Part shown: positions 1 through 8,737 of the stretch, piece after piece
Numbering within the stretch: the stretch's first letter is position 1
Layout of the letters: each line of letters opens with the position of its first letter
Assembly: GCF_003970925.1 (NCBI RefSeq)
Contig: NZ_RWJF01000001.1
Span: 2,846,501-2,910,500 of the forward strand
Direction of reading: 5' to 3'
Length of the DNA: 64,000 nucleotides
Origin: Sphingomonas ginkgonis
Lineage (GTDB): Bacteria; Pseudomonadota; Alphaproteobacteria; Sphingomonadales; Sphingomonadaceae
Made by a program: the position numbers and the translations under genes
Notes under the pieces: generated by a model
What the model was told of the DNA's origin: nothing
The model's database searches: none
Seen by the model: the letters and a program-made list of their open reading frames with translations, nothing else

Positions 1-112
1 CCGAGCCGGTGACATTGGTGCGCTCGCCGATGTTAAGGAAGCGGGCGCTCGTGGCGGGCTGGGCTGCGGGCTCGGGAAGCTCGCGCAGCTTGATCGCGGC
101 GGCGCCGCTCAC
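1..112 (-). CDS. metH: Methionine synthase, C-terminal module (partial)
   Basis: Only the first 37 codons lie in the window; the gene continues past base 1. The GTG start at 112 overlaps the TGA of the preceding gene (GTGA), so the two are translationally coupled. The peptide reaches the motif FLNIGERTNVTGS, which opens the pterin (methyltetrahydrofolate)-binding domain of cobalamin-dependent MetH. The rest should hold the pterin, cobalamin and AdoMet reactivation domains. Together with the upstream homocysteine-binding gene it makes a two-polypeptide MetH that transfers methyl from 5-methyl-THF via cob(I)alamin to homocysteine. The split is seen directly; the content beyond the edge is inferred. 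Confidence 0.85.
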   Translation of the reverse strand, partial: MSGAAAIKLRELPEPAAQPATSARFLNIGERTNVTGS

Positions 113-1152
113 GCGGCCAGCTCCATCGGCTCGAGGCCGGCGAGCAGGGTGTGCTTATTGGCGGAAGGACGCGAGCGCGGAATGGCGTCGGCCACGACGC
201 GGCCGATCGCCGCGATATGCTGCGCAGTCGTTCCGCAGCAGCCGCCGACGATGTTGATCAGCCCCTCTGCGACCCACTCGGCGACCTGCGCCGCGGTCTG
301 CTCGGCCGCCTCGTCATATTCTCCGAGGTCGTTGGGCAGCCCGGCGTTGGGATAGGCCATGACCAGCGCATCCGCCTCTGAGGCGAGGGCGGCGAGATGC
401 GGCCGGAGCTGCGCCGCGCCGAAGCTGCAGTTGAGACCGATCGTCAGTGGCCGGGCATGACGGACGCTGGCCCAGAAGGCCTCGACCGTATGGCCCGACA
501 GGTTGCGCCCGCTAAGGTCGGTCAGCGTCATCGAGACCATGATTGGCAGCTCGCGGCCAAGATCGGCCTCGGCCTCGAGCGCGGCCATGATCGCCGCCTT
601 GCAGTTCAGCGTATCGAACACCGTCTCGATCAGGACGAAATCGACGCCGCCCTCGACAAGTGCGTCGATCTGCTCGCGATAGACCGACTTCACCTCGTCA
701 TAATCGACCTCTCGAAAAGCGGGGTCGTTGACGTCCGGCGACAGCGACAGCGTCTTGTTGGTCGGCCCGAGCGCGCCGGCAACGAAGATCGGGCGCTCGG
801 CCGTCTTATGGCGGTCCGCCACCTCGCGAATGATCCGTGCGGCGGCGACGTTCATCTCGCGAACCAGATGTTCGGCGCCGTAGTCGGCCTGGCTGATCCG
901 GTTGGCGTTGAACGTGTTGGTAGCCAGCAGGTCAGCGCCCGCCAGCGCATATTCCTCGGCGATCCGATTGATCACCGAGGAATTGGTGAGGTTCAGGAGA
1001 TCGTTGTTGCCCTTCTGATCCTTCGGCAAGTCGAGCGAACCGCGATACTCCACCTCGTCCAGTCTGGCGCGCTGGATGGCGGTCCCGAACGCCCCGTCCT
1101 TGACGAGGATGCGCTGCGCGGCGGCGGCGCGGAAATCACTGGCGATACTCAT
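109..1152 (-). CDS. metH: Methionine synthase, homocysteine S-methyltransferase module
   Basis: This 347-aa protein is the N-terminal, homocysteine-binding barrel of MetH as a separate polypeptide. Visible family motifs are the start KDGAFGTAIQ, the GLNCSFG cysteine near residue 235 and the GGCCGTT cysteine pair near residue 298, the three zinc/thiolate ligands. It ends right after the barrel, where a fused MetH would continue into the pterin domain; that domain begins in the next gene. The ATG at 1152 overlaps the metF stop (ATGA), which fixes this start against a longer open frame. A stand-alone homocysteine methyltransferase using another donor is possible, but the overlapping pterin-domain gene argues for split MetH. 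Confidence 0.93.
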   Translation of the reverse strand: MSIASDFRAAAAQRILVKDGAFGTAIQRARLDEVEYRGSLDLPKDQKGNNDLLNLTNSSVINRIAEEYALAGADLLATNTFNANRISQADYGAEHLVREMNVAAARIIREVADRHKTAERPIFVAGALGPTNKTLSLSPDVNDPAFREVDYDEVKSVYREQIDALVEGGVDFVLIETVFDTLNCKAAIMAALEAEADLGRELPIMVSMTLTDLSGRNLSGHTVEAFWASVRHARPLTIGLNCSFGAAQLRPHLAALASEADALVMAYPNAGLPNDLGEYDEAAEQTAAQVAEWVAEGLINIVGGCCGTTAQHIAAIGRVVADAIPRSRPSANKHTLLAGLEPMELAA

Positions 1153-2075
1153 GCGGAAACAGACGCCTTCTTCGCGCGCACCCCAAGCAAGTGGCAAATG
1201 GCGTAGGCCAGCTCGGCGCGGTTGAGAGTGTAGAAGTGGAAGTGGCGGACGCCGCCGGCGTAAAGCTGGCCGCACAGCTCGGCCGCGATCGTCGCGGCGA
1301 TGAGCTGACGCGCGGCCGGAAGCTCGTCCAGACCGTCGAACATGGCATCCATCCAAGCCGGAATCTCGGCGCCGCACTGGCCTGCGAACTTGCGAGTCTG
1401 GGAGACGTTGCTGACCGGGAGAATGCCGGGGACGATCTCCACGTCGATGCGGCGGGCGGCAACCCGATCGCGGAAGCGGAAGAAGGCGTCGGCGGAAAAG
1501 AAGAACTGGCTGATCGCCCGATCAGCCCCCGCGTCGACCTTGCGCGCGAGATTGTCGAGGTCGCTGTCGGGACAGTTCGCCTGCGGGTGGGTCTCGGGAT
1601 AGCAGGCGACGCTGATCTCGAAGGGGGCCACCTGCTTGAGGCCAGCTACCAGCGCGGCAGCATCGGCATAGCCGTCCTCCCGTGCGGCATAGGTGGCGCC
1701 TTCCTCGGGCGGATCGCCGCGCAGCGCAACGATGTGGCGCACGCCGATATTCCAATAGTCGCGCGCGATGGCGTCGAGCTCGTCGCGACTGGCATTGACG
1801 CAGGTAAGATGCGCGGCGGCCGGAAGGGTCGTCTCGCGGGCGATCCGTTCGACGGTGGCGTGGGTCCGCTCGCGGGTCGAGCCGCCCGCACCGTAAGTCA
1901 CCGACACGAAGCGCGGCTGGAGCGGCTGCAAGGTCTCGATCGACTGCCAAAGCGTCTCGGCCATGCGGTCAGTCTTGGGCGGGAAGAATTCGAAGCTGAC
2001 GTCGATGTCTCCACTCGCACCCGCGAACAGCGGCGGACGTTCTTCGACGAGCCGATGGGCGAGCGCCGCGCTCAT
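1149..2075 (-). CDS. metF: 5,10-methylenetetrahydrofolate reductase
   Basis: MetF (308 aa) reduces 5,10-methylene-THF to 5-methyl-THF with FAD, supplying the methyl donor for the adjoining MetH. The N-terminus carries the SFEFFPPKT signature with the catalytic Glu, followed by FVSVTYGAGGSTRERT and, mid-protein, HIVALRGDPP; length matches the family. The ATG at 2075 overlaps the TGA of the upstream regulator (ATGA); an upstream alternative at 2117 would lie inside that gene. Position between sahR and metH in a coupled operon indicates control by the methionine/SAM cycle. Confidence 0.95.
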   Translation of the reverse strand: MSAALAHRLVEERPPLFAGASGDIDVSFEFFPPKTDRMAETLWQSIETLQPLQPRFVSVTYGAGGSTRERTHATVERIARETTLPAAAHLTCVNASRDELDAIARDYWNIGVRHIVALRGDPPEEGATYAAREDGYADAAALVAGLKQVAPFEISVACYPETHPQANCPDSDLDNLARKVDAGADRAISQFFFSADAFFRFRDRVAARRIDVEIVPGILPVSNVSQTRKFAGQCGAEIPAWMDAMFDGLDELPAARQLIAATIAAELCGQLYAGGVRHFHFYTLNRAELAYAICHLLGVRAKKASVSA

Positions 2076-3034
2076 GCCGCCACCCGCAGCCGCTTGGCCG
2101 GCTTGCATGCGCTCCACAGCATAACCGTCAACTCTCCACCTTCCAGCTTCCTCGTATCATCGCCGCGCAGCCCTGCGCTCTTGAGCCAGCCCCGGATCGC
2201 GTCGGTCGCAAAGCCGAGCCGGACATGGGCATCGCGAGACCGCAGATCCTCCCGCTCGTGCAGGGCGAAGTCGATGACCAGCAGCCTTCCACCGGGCGCC
2301 AGCACGCGTCCTGCCTCCGCAATCGCGGCGGCCGGGTTCTGCGCGTAATGGAGCACCTGGTGAAGAATCACGATGTCGGCCGCCGCGTCGGGCAACGGCA
2401 GCGCGTACATGTCCCCCTGCCGGAAGCTTGCGCCCGGGACGGCGGCCTGATCGAGTTTCGCACGCGCCAGACGCAGCATCTCCGACGAACGATCGATTCC
2501 GATCGCGCTGGTCGCGCGCGGGCCGAACAGCTCGATCATGCGCCCGGTGCCGGTGCCGATGTCGACGAGCCGACCGAGCGCCCCCTGCCCGAGCAGCTCG
2601 GCAATGGCCGCCTCGACCTCGGTCTCAGCCACATGGAGCGAGCGGATATCGTCCCAGTCGGACGCGCGGGCGGCGAAGAAGCGCTGGGCGGCCTCGGCAC
2701 GGTCCTGGCGCACGGCGGTCAGGCGGGCCCCGTCGGCAACGAAGGCAGAGCGGCTCGCCTCGTCGGACCAACCGTCGAGGAGCGCGAAGAGCTGGTCGGG
2801 TTCCGCCTCGGGCACGAGGTTGAGAAAAACCCAACTGCCTTCCTTGCGGCGCTCGACCAGCCCGGCGTCGCCAAGAATCTTGATGTGCCGCGACACGCGC
2901 GGCTGACTTTGCGCCAGCACCTGAGCCAGCTCACCGACCGACAGTTCCATCGCCCGAAGAAGCGCAACGATGCGCAGGCGGGTCGGGTCGGCCAGCGCCT
3001 GGAAGCGATCGGCAAGAGGAAGGTCAGTGGTCAC
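2072..3034 (-). CDS. sahR: ArsR-family repressor with methyltransferase-like sensor domain (SahR type)
   Basis: The 320-aa protein has an ArsR winged helix (residues about 1-90; recognition helix near QSQPRVSRHIKIL, 42-54) joined to a class I SAM-methyltransferase fold (motif I VDIGTGTGR at 157-165, then GIDRSSEML). This architecture is that of SahR, a repressor of SAM-cycle genes whose methyltransferase-like domain binds S-adenosylhomocysteine. It heads the metF-metH operon and lies directly behind a 20-bp palindrome, fitting autoregulation. The GTG at 3034 is chosen because the ArsR domain begins there and because an upstream extension to 3121 would read through the promoter. No Shine-Dalgarno is visible, so the mRNA may be leaderless. 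An active methyltransferase is less likely but not excluded. Confidence 0.88.
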   Translation of the reverse strand: MTTDLPLADRFQALADPTRLRIVALLRAMELSVGELAQVLAQSQPRVSRHIKILGDAGLVERRKEGSWVFLNLVPEAEPDQLFALLDGWSDEASRSAFVADGARLTAVRQDRAEAAQRFFAARASDWDDIRSLHVAETEVEAAIAELLGQGALGRLVDIGTGTGRMIELFGPRATSAIGIDRSSEMLRLARAKLDQAAVPGASFRQGDMYALPLPDAAADIVILHQVLHYAQNPAAAIAEAGRVLAPGGRLLVIDFALHEREDLRSRDAHVRLGFATDAIRGWLKSAGLRGDDTRKLEGGELTVMLWSACKPAKRLRVAA

Positions 3035-3042
3035 GTCAAATA

Positions 3043-3070
3043 AGGATATAAAGATATCTTTATATGTCAA
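3043..3070 (-). promoter_or_regulatory. Promoter and palindromic operator of sahR-metF-metH
   Basis: On the minus strand a perfect -35 TTGACA (3065-3070) is followed after 16 bp by TATCCT (3043-3048). The spacer contains a perfect 20-bp palindrome, ATATAAAGAT/ATCTTTATAT (3046-3065). A repressor dimer here would block RNA polymerase. The AT-rich element stands out from its GC-rich surroundings. Transcription would start about 0-3 nt before the GTG at 3034. The boxes and palindrome are seen directly; assignment to SahR rests on the adjacent gene. Confidence 0.75.
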
Positions 3071-3236
3071 TCGAAAGAACTGCGTCACTTCTGTGTAAGC
3101 CGTGCCTTCGGTTCGTCGCAAAAGGGAATTGCCTAGCCGATCACTAGCCTTTACATGGCGTGCTGGCCTGACGTTTTCGTGCGACGGGCCGAGCTTGGTG
3201 CCCCTTCGGGGTCATAATGCAAGGAATGGAACGATC

Positions 3237-3512
3237 ATGAAGAAGGTTGCCCTGACCGCTCTCGTCCTGTCGCTGGGCTTGGCCGCGTGCCATAACAATG
3301 CTCCGGACAACAACGCCAGCGCCGTGAACAGCGCCGAGATGGAGGCGAACGCCGACGCGACCGCCGCCGTCAACGACAGCGCAAACGCCGCTAACGTAGC
3401 CGACAACGCGCTAGACAATGCCGCGAACTCGGTTTCGGATGCCGGCAATGCGGCGTCGAACGTTGCCGACAACACCGCGAACGCGGTGAGCAACGCCGGC
3501 AACATCCAGTAA
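3237..3512 (+). CDS. Small Ala/Asn-rich lipoprotein
   Basis: This 91-aa protein starts with a signal peptide ending in the lipobox LAAC (Cys near residue 18), so it should be lipid-anchored. The mature part is low-complexity, made almost only of Ala, Asn, Asp, Val and Ser with repeats such as NAANSVSDAGNAASN, compatible with a long amphipathic helix. An AAGGA Shine-Dalgarno lies ahead of the ATG; longer in-frame extensions lack one. It is a single-gene unit with its own terminator at 3536. Function unknown; entericidin- or Lpp-like structural roles are only guesses. Confidence 0.75.
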   Translation: MKKVALTALVLSLGLAACHNNAPDNNASAVNSAEMEANADATAAVNDSANAANVADNALDNAANSVSDAGNAASNVADNTANAVSNAGNIQ

Positions 3513-3535
3513 GCTCAGGCTTATCGGTTCAGAAG

Positions 3536-3567
3536 AGGGCCGTCCGGGCGACCGGGCGGCCCTTTTT
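3536..3567 (+). terminator. Rho-independent terminator of the small lipoprotein gene
   Basis: AGGGCCGTCCGG and CCGGGCGGCCCT form a 12-bp stem (one G-T wobble) around a GCGA loop, followed by TTTTTCTTT. It lies 23 bp after the stop codon. Confidence 0.85.
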
Positions 3568-3598
3568 CTTTGTGCCCTGCCGCTGGTAGCCTGAGCCG

Positions 3599-3793
3599 GT
3601 GCGACATCTTGTCCTCTTCGCGCTGTTGCTGGCCGGCCCAGCCTGCCGCCGGGACGCGCGTCCGCCTGCCCCGTCGGCCGAGGAGAGCCTCCGCCTCAAC
3701 CAGACCGAGCGGGAGTTGGACCAAGAAAAAGGGCCGGACGCCTCGGCGCCCGACCCGCTTTTAAACAACTCGGCAGGTGTGCCGAGCGGCTGA
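3599..3793 (+). CDS. Possible small secreted protein
   Basis: An open frame of 64 aa with a GTG start. Its N-terminus (MRHLVLFALLLAGPAC) resembles a short lipoprotein signal, although Pro at -2 makes the lipobox poor. The rest is polar with no recognisable domain. Against it: the frame reads through the groEL terminator hairpin (3726-3756), there is no clear ribosome binding site, and it lies just behind another terminator. It may be a real small gene or chance. Confidence 0.35.
   Translation: MRHLVLFALLLAGPACRRDARPPAPSAEESLRLNQTERELDQEKGPDASAPDPLLNNSAGVPSG
3726..3756 (-). terminator. Rho-independent terminator of groES-groEL
   Basis: On the minus strand GGGTCGGGCGCC and GGCGTCCGGCCC pair (two G-T wobbles; the centre opens as the loop), followed by TTTTTC. 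It lies about 45 bp past the groEL stop. On the plus strand the stem is followed by GCTTTT, so it may act both ways. Confidence 0.8.
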
Positions 3794-3802
3794 GGATTTC
3801 GC

Positions 3803-5461
<1,659 letters not shown>

Positions 5462-5523
5462 TCAGGTTCGAATGTTCACAATGTTCACGGTCACCACGCG
5501 CGCGGGCGCGCGAGGGAATGAGG

Positions 5524-5811
5524 TCAGGCGACGATCCCGAGGATGTCGCTTTCCTTCATGATCAGCAGGTCCTTGCCGTCGACCTTGACCTCGGTGCCCG
5601 ACCACTTGCCGAACAGGATCCGATCGCCTTCCTTGACGTCGAGCGGCGTGACCTTGCCGTCCTCGCTGCGTGCGCCGGTGCCGACGGCAACGACCTTGCC
5701 CTCCTGGGGCTTTTCCTTGGCGGTGTCGGGGATGATGATCCCGCCCGCAGTCTTTTCCTCAGCTTCGATGCGCTCGACAAGAACGCGGTCGTGAAGCGGC
5801 CTGAAACCCAT
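5524..5811 (-). CDS. groES: Co-chaperonin GroES
   Basis: The 95-aa protein begins [23 protein letters not shown], the conserved GroES start with the mobile loop, and continues through the family core to the end. It forms the heptameric lid of GroEL. GAGGGG precedes the ATG. It heads the groESL operon directly downstream of a CIRCE operator, so heat induction through HrcA is expected; hrcA itself is not in the window. Confidence 0.98.
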   Translation of the reverse strand: MGFRPLHDRVLVERIEAEEKTAGGIIIPDTAKEKPQEGKVVAVGTGARSEDGKVTPLDVKEGDRILFGKWSGTEVKVDGKDLLIMKESDILGIVA

Positions 5812-5854
5812 GATTGAAGCCCCTCTTCGTGGTTGCTCTCAAGATGAACGAACG

Positions 5855-5883
5855 GCTGGCACTCACGAGATGGGAGTGCCAGC
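5855..5883 (-). promoter_or_regulatory. CIRCE operator upstream of groES-groEL
   Basis: GCTGGCACTC and GAGTGCCAGC form a perfect inverted repeat with a 9-bp spacer, the architecture of the HrcA-binding CIRCE element (consensus TTAGCACTC-N9-GAGTGCTAA). It lies 44 bp before the groES start. Confidence 0.92.
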
Positions 5884-5893
5884 GACGCCGCGC

Positions 5894-5921
5894 ATTTGGG
5901 GAGCGGAAACCAACTAGTCAA
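5894..5921 (-). promoter_or_regulatory. Candidate groES promoter
   Basis: Minus-strand TTGACT (5916-5921) and CCCCAAAT (5894-5901) just upstream of CIRCE resemble a heat-shock sigma-32 (CTTGAA...CCCCAT) or hybrid housekeeping promoter. The match is partial. Confidence 0.4.
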
Positions 5922-6016
5922 CACCCCGCGGGAACTCGTTTTCATGGCTGATTGCGAAGCCACTCGAGCGGGGCTGTCAATCTGCAGTTCAGGCAGCGGG
6001 CGGAATCGCAGCAACC

Positions 6017-6556
6017 ATGCGCAAGACCATGATCATCGCGGCGCTGTGCGCCACGCTCTCCGCCGGCTGCAGTATGAGCCCGCCCAAGGTCGCCCAGGCG
6101 CCCGCCCGGGTCGATTGGGGCTACACGGCCAAGGCGCGGCAGGCGATGACCGCCAAGTGGGGCGTCCTTGGGCTGCGCAACGGCGAGTGGAAATGGACGC
6201 CAAGCAAGTCGACCGGGCCGACTGACGTCGTCGTCAACCTGTCGCAGCAGATGGCGTGGGTCTATCGCGGAGGCTCCCTGATTGGGGCGACTACGATCTC
6301 GAGCGGCATGGTCGGGCGCGAGAGCCCGGCCGGCTACTTCCCGATCCTGGAAAAGGATCGCTTCCACAAGTCGAACAAGTATAGCGCCGCGCCGATGCCC
6401 TTCATGCAGCGGCTGAACTGGTACGGGGTTGCGATGCACGGCGGCGAACTGCCCGGCTATCCGGCTAGCCATGGCTGCATCCGCTTGCCAATGAAGTTCG
6501 CCGAGAAGCTGTTCGCGACGACAAAGGTCGGCGACCGGGTCTTCGTCGAAAGCTGA
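6017..6556 (+). CDS. L,D-transpeptidase (YkuD family) lipoprotein
   Basis: This 179-aa protein has a lipoprotein signal (LSAGC, Cys near residue 18) and a C-terminal YkuD domain with the catalytic signature HGGELPGYPASHGCIRLP (141-158; nucleophile Cys154, His141 and His152). Such enzymes form 3-3 peptidoglycan crosslinks or attach proteins to peptidoglycan in the periplasm. It is a single plus-strand gene converging on an ABC transporter gene. A second in-frame ATG at residue 5 is a possible start. Whether it crosslinks, anchors or hydrolyses cannot be told from sequence. Confidence 0.9.
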   Translation: MRKTMIIAALCATLSAGCSMSPPKVAQAPARVDWGYTAKARQAMTAKWGVLGLRNGEWKWTPSKSTGPTDVVVNLSQQMAWVYRGGSLIGATTISSGMVGRESPAGYFPILEKDRFHKSNKYSAAPMPFMQRLNWYGVAMHGGELPGYPASHGCIRLPMKFAEKLFATTKVGDRVFVES

Positions 6557-6580
6557 GCGACCCGATCGGTCCTGCGAGCG

Positions 6581-8335
6581 TCAGAGCTCGTCGATCGAAT
6601 TAACGATCCGCGCGATCCGGCCGCCATCAAGCGCAATGATCCGGTCACAATTGGCAAGGGTCGACAGGCGGTGGGCGATCAGCACCACGGTGATGTCACC
6701 CGGCAGGTTGTCGATCGCTTCCATGACCGACCGCTCGGTGGCGGTGTCGAGCGCGCTGGTCGCTTCATCGAAGATCAAGAGCGAGGCGCGCTTATATAGA
6801 GCCCGCGCGATGCCGATGCGCTGGCGCTGGCCGCCGGAGAGCCGGGCGCCGCCCTCCCCCACCGCGGTCTGAGCACCCTGCGGTAAGGTGGCGACGAAGT
6901 CGGCCAAGCCGGCGGCCCGGAGCGAAGAAGTGACCAGCGCGTCGTCCACCGCCGCCTCCGGCACCGCGAACGCCACGTTGGCGCGGATGCTCGCGTCGAG
7001 CAGGAAGATCTGCTGCGGCACGTGCGCGACCTGGGTCTGCCACCAGGCTCGGCGTGCCTCGTCGAGGACCTTGCCATCGACGGAAACCGTCCCCTGCTGC
7101 GGCTGGAGCAGCCCGAGCAGCAGGTCCATGAGCGTACTCTTGCCGGATCCGGTCGGCCCGACAATTCCGATCCGCTCGCCGCGGCGAATAGACAGATCCA
7201 GGTTCCGGAGCACGGGCCGATCGTCGAAGCCGAACTCGAGGCCGTGGAGTTCCAGACGATCGGCGAACAGTCCGCTGCGCTCCGGCGTCACCTGCGCGTG
7301 ATCCGGCAGCCGCAGCAGGTCGGCGACGTCCCTGATGGTCTGCTGGTTGCCGGCAAACGAGGACCAGCCCTGGAACGCGGTCTGGACCTGCGGCAGCAGG
7401 CGCATGGCACCCAGGGCCATGACCCCTAGCGACGGCAACGAGCCGGCGAAGCCGCCCGGCTGCTGGCTAAGATAGTAACCGAAGCCCGCGACGAAGAGCA
7501 TGAGCACGGTCTCAACGACGATGCGCGGGGCAAAGTTGATGAAGCTGTTGCGGACCATGGCATAGCGGGCCTGGTCCGCGGCCCGCGCCATCCGCTGTTC
7601 GAACACGGCTTGGCTGCGGTCGAGCAGGATGTCGCGGATGCCGCCGAGGGCCTCTTGAAGCGCCCTCACCCGGTCTCCCCAAGCCTCGGCAACAGATACT
7701 GCGTTCAACTGCAGGGAGCGCCTCACCAGAAGGCTGACAAGGAGGTATGCCGACACCAGCAGGCCGCCTCCGATGAGCGCGGTCCTTGGGTCGACGATCA
7801 GAAGCAGCGCCAAGAGCGCGACGCAGAGCACGAGCGCGGCGCTGCCCTGCATGGCATTGAGGATCACGTTATAAGCGAGGCTGTAAATCTTCTCGAACCG
7901 CCCGATAAGGTCGGCGCTGTGTGCCCGATTGTAGAAGGGATAGGGCTGACGAACGACCTTTGCGAAGGCGACGGTCGTTATATCGCGGCTTGCGCCAAAG
8001 GCAGTCGCCTGGACGGCGTAGGTCAGCCAAAGGCGAACCGCACCGCTCACGACGAAGGTGAGTGCGAAGAGACCGACAACCATCCTGTCGCCGCCGGGCT
8101 GGTGCGACATCCGCAGCAGCGCAGCGCCGACAAACGGAACCCGGCCGAGTTGGTCGGAGTTGGTCAGGAGCGCGAGCAGCGGCAGGAGCGACCCGACCGT
8201 CAGCACCTCGGCCAGTGCGCCGGCCAGCACGAGTAACGCCGTCCCGAGCGTCTGAAACTTGCGGGCAGACGGAAGCCCGCGCCAGAGCACCTGCAGGTCG
8301 TGCCCCCGACGCTCTGCGGTTTGGGATTCAATCAT
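6581..8335 (-). CDS. ABC exporter, fused membrane and ATPase domains
   Basis: The 584-aa half-transporter has an N-terminal six-helix exporter domain (about 20-330) and a C-terminal ATPase: Walker A GPTGSGKS (393-400), signature LSGGQ (499-503), Walker B LLIFDE (519-524) and switch His at 555. It should act as a homodimer in the inner membrane, exporting a lipid, glycan-lipid or other hydrophobic substrate in the manner of MsbA/PglK. The ATG at 8335 overlaps the stop of the upstream frame (ATGA), preferred over a GTG at 8362. No neighbouring glycan genes reveal its substrate. Confidence 0.92.
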   Translation of the reverse strand: MIESQTAERRGHDLQVLWRGLPSARKFQTLGTALLVLAGALAEVLTVGSLLPLLALLTNSDQLGRVPFVGAALLRMSHQPGGDRMVVGLFALTFVVSGAVRLWLTYAVQATAFGASRDITTVAFAKVVRQPYPFYNRAHSADLIGRFEKIYSLAYNVILNAMQGSAALVLCVALLALLLIVDPRTALIGGGLLVSAYLLVSLLVRRSLQLNAVSVAEAWGDRVRALQEALGGIRDILLDRSQAVFEQRMARAADQARYAMVRNSFINFAPRIVVETVLMLFVAGFGYYLSQQPGGFAGSLPSLGVMALGAMRLLPQVQTAFQGWSSFAGNQQTIRDVADLLRLPDHAQVTPERSGLFADRLELHGLEFGFDDRPVLRNLDLSIRRGERIGIVGPTGSGKSTLMDLLLGLLQPQQGTVSVDGKVLDEARRAWWQTQVAHVPQQIFLLDASIRANVAFAVPEAAVDDALVTSSLRAAGLADFVATLPQGAQTAVGEGGARLSGGQRQRIGIARALYKRASLLIFDEATSALDTATERSVMEAIDNLPGDITVVLIAHRLSTLANCDRIIALDGGRIARIVNSIDEL

Positions 8336-8685
8336 GCGACCTGCCAGGTCCGGGTAAACCACTCACCAGCGCAGCGGTTTTGAAGCTGTACCTGCGCCGA
8401 CGAGCGCCGCAGTTTCTTGCCAGCGGGCAAGAAGTCGAGGCGAAGATTGAGGGTCAAGCGGCCTGGGCTGCGGAGCGAAGCAGCGTCGGCCTCAACCCAA
8501 GACTGCCGGTGCTGGTGTTTGACATCGCGGAATGTGGCCCCAAACGCCGGCAGGACGGTTAATGGATCATCGCGCGATACCATTGTTCGCCTTAGACGCC
8601 AGCAATAGTTCGGTAAGTCACATGGCACGTCCGCACCTCGCGCCGTGTAGCGAATTGTCCGCTTGAAATCCGCCACCTCCCCCAC
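8332..8685 (-). CDS. Hypothetical protein coupled to the ABC exporter gene
   Basis: A 117-aa basic frame fills most of the 402-bp space between the ABC exporter and the divergent OYE reductase gene. Its TGA overlaps the exporter ATG by 4 bp, the pattern of real coupled genes here. Against it: no recognisable domain, no signal peptide, lower GC than its neighbours and no clear ribosome binding site. It could be a fast-evolving small gene, a decayed gene or a leader region that happens to be open. Confidence 0.3.
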   Translation of the reverse strand: MGEVADFKRTIRYTARGADVPCDLPNYCWRLRRTMVSRDDPLTVLPAFGATFRDVKHQHRQSWVEADAASLRSPGRLTLNLRLDFLPAGKKLRRSSAQVQLQNRCAGEWFTRTWQVA

Positions 8686-8737
8686 GAGGTGACCTCACCG
8701 CACCTTCTACCCTTGCTGCTCAAGAGATACCCCGCCC

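Noticed and set aside
2072..3121. Longer N-terminus for the SahR-type regulator
   Set aside because: The extension would be encoded by the promoter, palindrome and -35 box and has no ArsR homology.
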